Part shown: one piece after another, positions 49,067-57,073 of the stretch
Numbering within the stretch: position 1 is the stretch's first letter
Layout: every line of letters starts with the position of its first letter
Origin: Staphylococcus capitis subsp. capitis
Lineage (GTDB): Bacteria > Bacillota > Bacilli > Staphylococcales > Staphylococcaceae
Length of the DNA stretch: 64,000 nt
Assembly: GCF_040739495.1 (NCBI RefSeq)
Contig: NZ_CP145263.1
Location: 2,356,001 to 2,420,000 of the forward strand
Direction: 5' to 3'
Program-made: the position numbers and the translations under genes
The notes under the pieces: generated by a model
What the model was told of the DNA's origin: nothing
The model's database searches: none
Seen by the model: the letters and a program-made list of their open reading frames with translations, nothing else

Positions 49067-49177
49067 ACTCAACACTCCCTGAAAGTCTTTTATACACATC
49101 ACTTAAATACTTTGTTAAGTCTCTTTACTTTTAGAGAATTCATTTTCAATAAATGATAATAGTGATGATAAAACTAA

Positions 49178-49378
49178 TTACTTCTGTTGATACGTTTCAA
49201 TAGCCTGATGAATTGTATCATGTAAACTTGGTTCTTCAAGCCAATGATGAAATCTTTCAATGATGTCTCTAGGGGTAGAGATATCTTCAGGAAAATCAAT
49301 ATCTTTCATACCTTCAAATAAATCGCCAAAATGACTTTTCTCACCTTCATAGTTTTTCATGAAGTTATAAAAACTCAC
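49178..49378 (-). CDS. YozE-like SAM-fold small protein
   Basis: 66 residues from GTG 49378, after AGGAGG; longer frames read over that site. VSFYNFMKNYEGEKSHFGDL then DFPEDISTPRDIIERFHHWL and a terminal FxxAxETYQ-like helix fit the YozE sterile-alpha-motif-like family of Firmicutes (SFYxF, D-x-x-FP, Y/F-hW). Function unknown. Confidence 0.6.
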   Translation of the reverse strand: MSFYNFMKNYEGEKSHFGDLFEGMKDIDFPEDISTPRDIIERFHHWLEEPSLHDTIHQAIETYQQK

Positions 49379-49634
49379 CACTTGCACCTCCTGCATTTCA
49401 TAACAATAGATATATATTAACAAAATATATACATTTCCAAAATACATTTGTTTTAATTTATTAGCGAAAAAATGTAAATAAACATTACAATTAATTGAAT
49501 ACATTTTTTAAATTAAATGTAACGACAATATTCCTTTAACAATCGCTCGTTTAGTTCGAGTAAAGACAATCCCTTTCCCTCTTAAACCTTTAGCAGACAT
49601 TTGAATTAACTTAAATGTTTTGACTTTAATGCGC

Positions 49635-49666
49635 GTCAATTTGACTAATATACTTGTCAAATTGAC
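49635..49666 (+). promoter_or_regulatory. Tandem palindromic operator of the XRE-ABC operon
   Basis: Two perfect palindromes: GTCAATTTGAC (49635-49645) and GTCAAATTGAC (49656-49666), centres 21 bp apart, on the same DNA face. TTGTCA (49654-49659) may be the -35, with TATGTT or TAATAT as -10. The adjacent XRE regulator is the likely ligand. Confidence 0.65.
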
Positions 49667-49706
49667 TAAAGTAATATATGTTATTGATGTAAGGAGTTGA
49701 TAGAAA

Positions 49707-49910
49707 TTGCGAAATCGACTTAAAGAATTACGTGCAAGAGACGGATATAACCAAACGCAACTTGCTAAGAAAGCAGGGATTTCAAGACAAACCGTTTCTT
49801 TAATTGAACGTAATGATTTCACACCTTCTATTTTGACATCAATCAAAATAGCTAGAATTTTTAATGAACCAGTAGAAAACATTTTTATCATCGAGGAGGG
49901 AGATTTATGA
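49707..49910 (+). CDS. XRE-family regulator of an ABC exporter operon
   Basis: 67 residues, almost only an HTH: YNQTQLAKKAGISRQTVSLIE near 15-35, the form found in small regulators of ABC-2 exporters. Start is TTG 49707, ten bases after AAGGAG. Overlaps the next gene by 4 bases. Likely binds the palindromes upstream and responds to a compound exported by the operon; that is inference. Confidence 0.82.
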   Translation: MRNRLKELRARDGYNQTQLAKKAGISRQTVSLIERNDFTPSILTSIKIARIFNEPVENIFIIEEGDL

Positions 49911-50626
49911 AAGTAGGAAGATACATATTATTAACACTTATCGGAGGAATAATTGGGGGATTGTTGGGTCTTTCTTTCGGCGGAATAAAAATTTTAAGTC
50001 TGACACCATTCACTCATTTTGCCAAAACTAACGTAGTTATCATAATTGCAACTATATCTTCAATAATCAATATACTTCTAACTTTATATTTATTTAAAGT
50101 ACACAAAGATGCACTCAATTTAAAAGTTAAAACTAGGAATCACATTGATGATGAGTCTGCAGATTTATATGAGAAAAAGGCATATCTAAAATCGATGAAA
50201 AGTGACTTTATCTATTCAATACAAATACTAATCAGTCTACTAACTATTTTAATCGTTGTTTTAGGTAATGCGTCAGCAAAAAATATAATGTTTGTGATAA
50301 TACCTTACGTTATTACAATTATTCCAGCTTTGATGATAGGATTTTTCATCCGAAAATTTGATCCTAGATATCCTAAACTAGGAGAGAAAAACTATATCGA
50401 AAAAACATTAAATTTATTCGATGAGGGTGAACGTCATATCACTTTAATTGCTATGTATAAATTGTATAGAGTTAACATCTCATTGATAATTGGAGGGTGT
50501 TTAATCGTTGGTCTATTCTCAATTTCTACAGGCATTAACCAAACATTGAGCTTAATCGTATTAATTATTCTTTTTGTTTATAACACTTTTGGTTATTTAA
50601 CTAAAATCAATAAATTTTATAAATAA
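49907..50626 (+). CDS. DUF3169-like membrane protein
   Basis: 239 residues with six hydrophobic segments (two at 5-27 and 40-62, two at 103-150, two at 193-230). LNLFDEGERHITLIAMYKLY near 166-185 fits DUF3169, a family that sits between XRE regulators and ABC-2 exporter genes. Role unknown, perhaps sensing or immunity. Confidence 0.72.
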   Translation: MKVGRYILLTLIGGIIGGLLGLSFGGIKILSLTPFTHFAKTNVVIIIATISSIINILLTLYLFKVHKDALNLKVKTRNHIDDESADLYEKKAYLKSMKSDFIYSIQILISLLTILIVVLGNASAKNIMFVIIPYVITIIPALMIGFFIRKFDPRYPKLGEKNYIEKTLNLFDEGERHITLIAMYKLYRVNISLIIGGCLIVGLFSISTGINQTLSLIVLIILFVYNTFGYLTKINKFYK

Positions 50627-50662
50627 TACTAAACATGTTTAATTTTTCAGGAGGATAGTCTT

Positions 50663-51505
50663 ATGGAAAAGCTTTTAGATATTCACAATCTTAATAAGTC
50701 ATATACAAATTCAGAATTTCGACTTTCAAATATTTCTTTTTCAATTGGACAGGGTGAAGTGATTGGCTTAATCGGTAAGAACGGATCAGGGAAGTCTACC
50801 CTCATTAATACAATTGTAGGAAATAGACATAAAGATAGTGGTTCAATTCGCTTTTTCGATGAAGAAGTGAGCGAAGAAGACGTTCAATATAAAGAGCATA
50901 TTGGTGTAGTGTTTGATGATTTAAGAGTACCTAATAAATTGACTTTAACATCTATAGACAAAGTATTTACTAATATTTATAACACTTGGAATAGTGATAA
51001 ATTCTTTTCATTGGTAAAGGAATTTGAATTACCAACACATAATCAAATCACTACCTTCTCAAGAGGTATGAGAATGAAAACAGCATTATCCATTTCAATG
51101 GCACATGACTCAAAGTTACTCATTCTTGACGAAGCAACTGCTGGGATGGATGTATCAGGCCGAGAACAAGTGATTGAAATTCTTGAAGATTTTGTGGCAC
51201 AAGGTAACAGCATTCTAATTTCTTCTCATATTTCAGAAGATATAGAACAACTCGCTAATCAATTAGTATTTATGAGAGACGGCGAAATCATTTTAAAGGA
51301 AAGTAAAGAAGAACTACTCAAAAATTATGGCATTGTTGACCAACCTGTTGAATCATTTAATATTTCTAACGACTATTTGGTCGCGTCACGTCAAAGAAAT
51401 CATAATAGAATTAGTCTTGTGAACAATCATCATGAGGTTCCCGAAGCCAAACAAATTAACAACATTGATGATGCAACTAAAATTATTATGAGAGGTGATA
51501 AATAA
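50663..51505 (+). CDS. ABC transporter ATP-binding protein
   Basis: 280 residues. Walker A IGKNGSGKSTLI near 38-49, Q-loop in EHIGVVFDDL near 78-87, signature TFSRGMRMKTALS near 130-142 (degenerate, SRGM), Walker B LLILDEATAGMD near 151-162, H-loop ISSHISED. Close to the YtrB/PmtA-type subunits of ABC-2 exporters for peptides or drugs. AGGAGG ribosome site. Works with the permease that starts at its stop. Confidence 0.93.
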   Translation: MEKLLDIHNLNKSYTNSEFRLSNISFSIGQGEVIGLIGKNGSGKSTLINTIVGNRHKDSGSIRFFDEEVSEEDVQYKEHIGVVFDDLRVPNKLTLTSIDKVFTNIYNTWNSDKFFSLVKEFELPTHNQITTFSRGMRMKTALSISMAHDSKLLILDEATAGMDVSGREQVIEILEDFVAQGNSILISSHISEDIEQLANQLVFMRDGEIILKESKEELLKNYGIVDQPVESFNISNDYLVASRQRNHNRISLVNNHHEVPEAKQINNIDDATKIIMRGDK

Positions 51506-52140
51506 TGAAAGGTTTAGTATTGAGTACTTTATATGCAACTAAAAAACCATTAATTATATATTTCATTGTTGGAATCATAGCAGCTATAATTATGACTTTT
51601 TTAAACCCAACTATGAGCGGTTTCATGGTAGTAGTATTATTGGTTTCATCTATTGCAGATAATTTTAAACGCGAAAAAGATTCTAAATGGATGTATTACG
51701 TCTCTACATTGCCTGTAAAACGTGCTGATTATGTAAAGAGTTACTATTTACTTTTTGGCGCTATCACAGTCATTTCTTTTGTGATTAGTTTTCCAATTGT
51801 ATTAATAATTACTCACAGCTTAAATATGGCGTTGATTGCCTTTTTAGTTTGTATTGGTTGTACAGGACTATATTCCGCCTTATTCCCATTTACATTTAAA
51901 TTCGGCCCTGAAAATTCAAACACAATCATCATGATTACCGTTTTCTTTATGATTATTATATATTTCGTATTCTATATTTTAGCAATTGCTTTAGGTGCAC
52001 ATCATAATAGTTCAATGACCAATATGTTAAGTAGTACAAATAGTTTACTTGTGTTTATTGTCTTTGGAATTTTAGGATTAGTGACTTTTGCCTTAACTTA
52101 TATTTTATCTATAAAAACTTTTAATAAAAAAGAACTATAA
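51505..52140 (+). CDS. ABC-2 type permease
   Basis: 211 residues, six hydrophobic segments, DNFKREKDSKWMYYVSTLPVKRADYVKSYY (read in parts near 50-80) is the coupling region of PmtB/YtrC-like permeases. Start overlaps the ATPase stop (TAATG). Substrate unknown; in S. aureus related pairs export phenol-soluble modulins, but no such peptide gene is visible here. Confidence 0.87.
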   Translation: MKGLVLSTLYATKKPLIIYFIVGIIAAIIMTFLNPTMSGFMVVVLLVSSIADNFKREKDSKWMYYVSTLPVKRADYVKSYYLLFGAITVISFVISFPIVLIITHSLNMALIAFLVCIGCTGLYSALFPFTFKFGPENSNTIIMITVFFMIIIYFVFYILAIALGAHHNSSMTNMLSSTNSLLVFIVFGILGLVTFALTYILSIKTFNKKEL

Positions 52141-52155
52141 TAAGTTTTACCTACT

Positions 52156-52187
52156 AAAAAGACAGGGCATATCACCCTGTCTATTTT
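52156..52187. terminator. Bidirectional terminator
   Basis: AGACAGGG/CCCTGTCT (52160-52182), A-rich left and T-rich right, between permease and HlyD-like gene. Confidence 0.85.
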
Positions 52188-53229
52188 AACTATTACTAAT
52201 ATTAACTTGTTCTCCGTCTTGTAAAGATCTTTTTGGTTTTTCCATTACTCGATCACCAGATTTCAGGCCATGTTTAGCGATAATTTTGTTACCATTTTTC
52301 ACTAATTTTACTTTTCTTTTTTGAACATTACCATCTTTATTAACAATAAATACATAGGTTTTATCAACTATACTATTTTCTGGGATTTCAATCATATTCA
52401 ATGGAATATTGACCTGACCAGTATAACCTGCTCTCACTTTATGATTTAACTTTGAAATTGTAACTATATATTTTGGTTGATCTTTATTTTCAGTTATTTT
52501 TTCAATATTTTTACTACGTTTTTCATCTTCCAAATTAGTTGGTAAATCATCAATGGATTGTATTTTACCTTTGATATTTTTATTATTGCTATCTAATTTA
52601 AAGTTAACTTCATCACCATCTTTTAACTTATCAACTACATACTGTGAAACTGTCATCTTGATAACTGGTTCAGATGAGACTAACTTTAAAATTTCAGCAC
52701 CGTTTTTACTACTATTTGAATGACTAAGTTTTACTTTGCCATCAAAAGTTGCATAAATATCTTTACTAGATTGGTCATCATGCTGATTTAATTGCTGTTG
52801 AGCTTTAAAAAGTCTTTGTTGATCATCAGATAGTTGTCTTTGATTAGTAACACTATTATGCTTTGCTAAATTTTGGTAATCGTGATTTAAATCTTCTTTA
52901 ACATTATTAATATCATTGACGAGGTCAGGTCTATTGCTACTATTCGTATTATAATAAATCAATGGCGTGCCCTTTTTCACTTCTTGACCATCTTTAATTT
53001 GAGAACGAATATATTCCCCAATATTTTTATTACTTCTATATGTTTTTATCTCATCAGGAAATACTGCTCCCTTACCAGTAATTGGTTTTTCATCTTCAAC
53101 TGTATCAACTTTATAAGTATCATAGTTATTAAAGTTTATATGATTCGTCTTTTTTAAAATGACCAAAACTATAATGATGATTAATACAGCTATGACAATT
53201 ATTGAAAACCATACTTTTTTGTTTTTCAT
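52186..53229 (-). CDS. Membrane-fusion (HlyD/RND adaptor-like) protein
   Basis: 347 residues. One N-terminal anchor (WFSIIVIAVLIIIIVLVILK), then lipoyl-like half, a coiled coil near 110-150 (KEDLNHDYQNLAKHNS, QQRLFKAQQQLNQ), second lipoyl half (IYATFDGKVKLS) and beta domain (ISKLNHKVRAGYTGQVNIP; GDRVMEKP). In staphylococci such adaptors usually precede a MacB-like ABC pair; here the following genes are glycoside hydrolases, so it stands alone. Own ribosome site TAGGAG. Confidence 0.82.
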   Translation of the reverse strand: MKNKKVWFSIIVIAVLIIIIVLVILKKTNHINFNNYDTYKVDTVEDEKPITGKGAVFPDEIKTYRSNKNIGEYIRSQIKDGQEVKKGTPLIYYNTNSSNRPDLVNDINNVKEDLNHDYQNLAKHNSVTNQRQLSDDQQRLFKAQQQLNQHDDQSSKDIYATFDGKVKLSHSNSSKNGAEILKLVSSEPVIKMTVSQYVVDKLKDGDEVNFKLDSNNKNIKGKIQSIDDLPTNLEDEKRSKNIEKITENKDQPKYIVTISKLNHKVRAGYTGQVNIPLNMIEIPENSIVDKTYVFIVNKDGNVQKRKVKLVKNGNKIIAKHGLKSGDRVMEKPKRSLQDGEQVNISNS

Positions 53230-53345
53230 GAATTCACTACTCCTAAATTAATAGTTACATTTTAAAAGTGTTTAATTAAAAATAAGTATACCATTCTACT
53301 TAACATAAACACTCTATATAACTATTTCTATAAAAAATAAATATA

Positions 53346-53400
53346 GGAACGCCTGTCTAATAGACAGAAGAATCCCCAATCTATTATATAAATTGGGGAT
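53346..53400 (-). terminator. Terminator of the GH46-GH5 unit
   Basis: Two stems: ATCCCCAAT/ATTGGGGAT (53372-53400) and CTGTCTA/TAGACAG (53353-53367) on the minus strand, followed by TATTTATTTTTT. Confidence 0.75.
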
Positions 53401-53424
53401 CTACTAAAATTGTAGATAATACCT

Positions 53425-54702
53425 TTATTTATTATCTTTAAGGGCATTATATACAGTATCATTATGTTTAACATTTTCTTTAGTTCCGAAGTCTTTAGAA
53501 TTCTCATCATTAACTTTTAATCCACTATAAATGATTGGAGACCAATTACCACGTTCTTGGGTATCATAATTCCATAATGTCCATGACATGTTATCTTTGT
53601 TCATTCTGTTAAATATATAATTGTAATCATCTTTATTTGGCTCGACATGTTTTCCTTGAGACACACTAGTTCCATTAAATTCACCCATATAAGTAGGGAC
53701 ATTGTAATTTTTTTCTTCAATACCGTTTATTTTGTTATCAAAGCTTTTCTTTATACCATTATGACTTTGACCTTGTTTATTGACAGGGTAATTGTGATAT
53801 TCATAAACCACATTATTTTGATTCCATTTTTTACCTTTTTCAGGATATTTACTAGGATTAGGCATATTTTGTGGATCCCATGTAGCTTCTAAAAATACTA
53901 TATGATTATCTCCATTGTTTCTAATAGTTTGAATTGACTCATCATAAAATTTAGCTATATCTTTATGAATATTACCTGTTTGTTCTTTAGCTTTAGGTTC
54001 ATTTAAAATGTCATAACCAGCTACGCCAGGATTATTTTTATATCTATTTGAAATATGCCACCATAATTCTTTTGTTTTTCCTTTTAAGTTTTCGTCTTCC
54101 CAGAAATCACCATTTTTATTTTTATCTTTGGCAGATTCATCAGCAGAATTATCTTGGTTATTTTGAGATCCCGGAGCACCATGCATATCTATAATGACAT
54201 ACAAACCATGATTATTAGCTTTTTGTATAAAATTATCAACTTCTTTGAAAGCATCTTTTCTTATTTTTACATCTTTAGGATTCATACCCTTTTTATAGTT
54301 AGTTAGATTAATATAATTGAGTGGCAGTCGAATAGTATTTCCACCCATATCCTTTACATTTTGAAAATCTTCATCATTCCATCGATTATGAGCAAATTTA
54401 TCTAAAATGTCATGAGTTTCTTTAGGGCTATGGCCTTCAGATTGAATTTTATCGAATAAGTCTCTATAGTCTCTAGCGCCTTTGTAGTCGCTTAGTCCTC
54501 CCATCCAATTTTCAGTAGTAAACACATTACCAGCATTTACACCTTTTAATTGATAATTTTGTCCATCTTTTTGAATCTCTTTCCCTTTTGTTGTTAATGG
54601 ACTCATATCGTCAGCGCGAGCCACATAACTTGAATTAAAAACTGGAATACTTGATGCTAAAGTAGTTGCAACCAATACAGAACTGATAATTGATTTTTTC
54701 AT
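53425..54702 (-). CDS. Secreted GH5 family endoglucanase (cellulase-like)
   Basis: 425 residues. Signal peptide KKSIISSVLVATTLASSIPV, likely cut near ARA-DD. GH5 barrel: GGNTIRLPLNYINL near 118-131, YVIIDMHGAPGSQN near 170-183, acid/base Glu in GYDILNEPKA near 231-240, nucleophile Glu in YMGEFNGTS near 335-343. Cuts beta-1,4 (or related) glucans outside the cell. AAAGGAG ribosome site. Starts 20 bases after the chitosanase stop, so the two are likely co-transcribed. No carbohydrate-binding or LPXTG module. Confidence 0.88.
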   Translation of the reverse strand: MKKSIISSVLVATTLASSIPVFNSSYVARADDMSPLTTKGKEIQKDGQNYQLKGVNAGNVFTTENWMGGLSDYKGARDYRDLFDKIQSEGHSPKETHDILDKFAHNRWNDEDFQNVKDMGGNTIRLPLNYINLTNYKKGMNPKDVKIRKDAFKEVDNFIQKANNHGLYVIIDMHGAPGSQNNQDNSADESAKDKNKNGDFWEDENLKGKTKELWWHISNRYKNNPGVAGYDILNEPKAKEQTGNIHKDIAKFYDESIQTIRNNGDNHIVFLEATWDPQNMPNPSKYPEKGKKWNQNNVVYEYHNYPVNKQGQSHNGIKKSFDNKINGIEEKNYNVPTYMGEFNGTSVSQGKHVEPNKDDYNYIFNRMNKDNMSWTLWNYDTQERGNWSPIIYSGLKVNDENSKDFGTKENVKHNDTVYNALKDNK

Positions 54703-54722
54703 TTTTTTATAATTACTCCTTT

Positions 54723-55718
54723 TTAATCATTTAATGAAGCTAAATCTTTATCGCTATAATTGTTTAATTTTTCTTGATCTAAATAGAAAGGTGTGTCATT
54801 CATTTTAAATTTCAAAGGAAGTGCTAAATCTAAGTTTCTTTTATTTAATTGTTGCATTTGGAAATCTAAACGATCTGTTACGTTTTTATCTTCATTGTTT
54901 TTATTTTTTTCGTCTATAGTTGAATCATAGTTCTTTCCAACAAAATTTTTAAGATACTTAATTTCATCATTTTTATTGCCACCTTGAGCTGGTGTTTTGG
55001 TATTTTCATGCGCATATTTTCTTATTTGTAGGAAACCCCATTGACTCGGTCCATTATCTCCGTCTTTGTCTAAACCATGTTTAACTAATGCATCAAAGTA
55101 GATATATTGCCCTAACTGTGATAACCCATCTTTTTTAGCATATTTTACTGCTTTATCCATATCTTCTTTTTTTACTTCGTAATTTTGTGCTTTTACAAAA
55201 TTATCATGGTCAGTATCAAAAGCTTTATGCCAATCTTTACTTAATTTAGTTTTTTTGAGATTCTCCATATTATTTCTATCACCATCTAGTGGATTACCAG
55301 GAGAAATTTTATGATAATAGTCTAGCATTTCTTTCATATCACCAGTACCTGAAGTGAAGCCAATAATACCAGCAGTTATTCCTCGACCATCTTCTAAATC
55401 TCCAGATACTGATCTATAGTTCTTTGAATAATTTAATTCTGAGTCTTCAGCTGCACCTACTAATGCGAAGCAACGTTTTCTTAAATCAAAATTTTTATCC
55501 ATATAGTTATTCGGATTTAATGTCGCTTTGTTTTGTGTGTTTGATTTGTTCTTACTAGATTTTTGTTGTGTCATCTTTTGATGATTATCATGATTCTGAT
55601 TTTCTGCTGCATTAGCTAAACCTGTTCCATTTGCTGCGATAAGTGTCGCTAATAATGCTGAACTAGTGCCTAATACAATTTTTCTTACTGAGCCTTTTTT
55701 AAAATCTTTCATAAACAA
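54723..55718 (-). CDS. Secreted GH46 chitosanase
   Basis: 331 residues. YSIRK-like signal peptide: KKGSVRKIVLGTSSALLATL, cleavage near ANA-AE, then a Gln/Lys/Asn-rich linker. GH46 core from about residue 85: ALVGAAEDSELNYS (catalytic Glu) and GDLEDGRGITAGIIGFTSGT (catalytic Asp in EDGRG), as in the Streptomyces and Bacillus enzymes. Hydrolyses partly deacetylated beta-1,4-glucosamine polymers. Start is TTG 55718, six to seven bases after AAGGA, or ATG 55712. Unusual for staphylococci as far as I know. Confidence 0.88.
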   Translation of the reverse strand: MFMKDFKKGSVRKIVLGTSSALLATLIAANGTGLANAAENQNHDNHQKMTQQKSSKNKSNTQNKATLNPNNYMDKNFDLRKRCFALVGAAEDSELNYSKNYRSVSGDLEDGRGITAGIIGFTSGTGDMKEMLDYYHKISPGNPLDGDRNNMENLKKTKLSKDWHKAFDTDHDNFVKAQNYEVKKEDMDKAVKYAKKDGLSQLGQYIYFDALVKHGLDKDGDNGPSQWGFLQIRKYAHENTKTPAQGGNKNDEIKYLKNFVGKNYDSTIDEKNKNNEDKNVTDRLDFQMQQLNKRNLDLALPLKFKMNDTPFYLDQEKLNNYSDKDLASLND

Positions 55719-56060
55719 AACACATCCTTAAAAATTTTTTGTCAAAAGAAATAAATCTTTTAAAAATGCTAGATTAATTTTAATTATATAATTTAGTCAA
55801 TTAGAGAAAACGCATACATCATAAATTAAACAATATTTTTACTTTTGAACTAATGTTTTTACAAACTTTTTACTAACAAATAATAATGTGTATATTTATT
55901 GAATTTAGCTCAATGTAAAAGTTGATTTTCAACTTTTTATGAAAATGATAATAATTTAGCTATGTTAAACATCAAGAATATAATCATATTAATTACCAGA
56001 ATGACCCTACATATCGAAATACTCTTGGTTCAAAGATGTTTATTATTAAAACAAAACAAT
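55719..56060 (+). other. Spacer between LysR gene and chitosanase, no gene seen
   Basis: AT-rich. Must hold the leftward chitosanase promoter. A TGAAAATGATAATAATTT stretch near 55937 has a weak Fur-box look, too poor to call. Confidence 0.4.
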
Positions 56061-56113
56061 AAAAAGAGGCTTTGAGAAATCTAAACTTCCGATAGAGAAT
56101 TCTCAAAAACCTC
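56061..56113 (-). terminator. Terminator overlapping the lysR 3' end
   Basis: GAGGTTTTTGAGA (minus strand, inside the last codons) pairs with TCTCAAAGCCTC, followed by TTTTTATTG. Confidence 0.78.
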
Positions 56114-56968
56114 AATGATATTATTATAAATTTCTAAATTAAAAGTGAATTTTCTATAAACTTTGGAGATTAAAAACTGAGGCTGTTCGTCATCTTTTAT
56201 TGAAATGGCTACAACGTCACCTGAAGGCTCTACTGCAGTTTCAGCTAGAATGCCGATACCGATTCCCTCTGATATCATTTTTTTATACAAATTCAAATCT
56301 CCATTTTTATAGATAACGTCAGGCGTGTAATGATATTTTTTACATAATTGATTGAGCGCTTGTGCGTGAGTGAAATGGTCATTTAATGATATAAACTGTT
56401 CATTCTTAAGTTGCTTAAAAGAAATTTCCTTAAGATGAGACAATGGATGATTTTTACTTACTATAATTTTGTAGCTATCTTTTTTTATTACTTTACTAAT
56501 TAAGTTATTTTCTTCAATTGGTTTTAAAGAACCAATTAAACCAATCTCAATATTGCCGTCTTTAAGTTCATTTATTAAGTCTTTTGAGCCTTTATTAATG
56601 ATAGCTACTCTATCCATTAGATTATTTTTAATTAAATTTAATGATATTTTGTGAAAATATGAATTACCTATAATTGGTGGCACACCGCATTTAATATAAC
56701 CTGCTTTTAGTTTTTCAATATCAGAAGACATATCATTTAATTCTTTCTCGATATTAGCAATATGACTAACTATTACCTCTCCCATTTTAGTAATTTCAAT
56801 AGAATGATGTTTATGGTCTCTAACCATAACCTCTACATTAAATTCTTCCTCAATGCGTTTGACCGCATATGAAATGGTAGGCTGACTGACATTAAAAAAA
56901 TTTGAAGTCTCCGTAAAACTACCTAATTCTGCTAATTTTCTAAAGTACACTAAATCTTGTAGTTTCAA
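56081..56968 (-). CDS. LysR-type regulator of the malate unit
   Basis: 295 residues. N-terminal HTH: YFRKLAELGSFTETSNFF then SQPTISYAVKRIEEEF; C-terminal inducer-binding domain in two lobes. Start is TTG 56968 after GGAGG. Divergent from the malolactic enzyme gene with about 105 bases between, the usual layout for MleR/CitR-type activators. Expected to respond to malate; inference from context. Confidence 0.87.
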   Translation of the reverse strand: MKLQDLVYFRKLAELGSFTETSNFFNVSQPTISYAVKRIEEEFNVEVMVRDHKHHSIEITKMGEVIVSHIANIEKELNDMSSDIEKLKAGYIKCGVPPIIGNSYFHKISLNLIKNNLMDRVAIINKGSKDLINELKDGNIEIGLIGSLKPIEENNLISKVIKKDSYKIIVSKNHPLSHLKEISFKQLKNEQFISLNDHFTHAQALNQLCKKYHYTPDVIYKNGDLNLYKKMISEGIGIGILAETAVEPSGDVVAISIKDDEQPQFLISKVYRKFTFNLEIYNNIIEVFENSLSEV

Positions 56969-57073
56969 CGTTTATCCTCCGCTCATAAATAATATTTATA
57001 GAAATATGAAGTTTTGACTATACACATTTTAAAGGATTACTGTTTATTTGCAATTAAAAAGGAGGGCCTAAAA

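Noticed and set aside
49508..49891. 127-codon minus-strand frame over the XRE gene
   Set aside because: Mostly antisense to the XRE gene. A 30-residue basic end (from MSAKGLRGKG) was considered as a small toxin-like peptide but has no ribosome site.
55930..55960. Fur box
   Set aside because: TGAAAATGATAATAATTT shares only part of the Fur consensus and the adjacent genes have no iron link.
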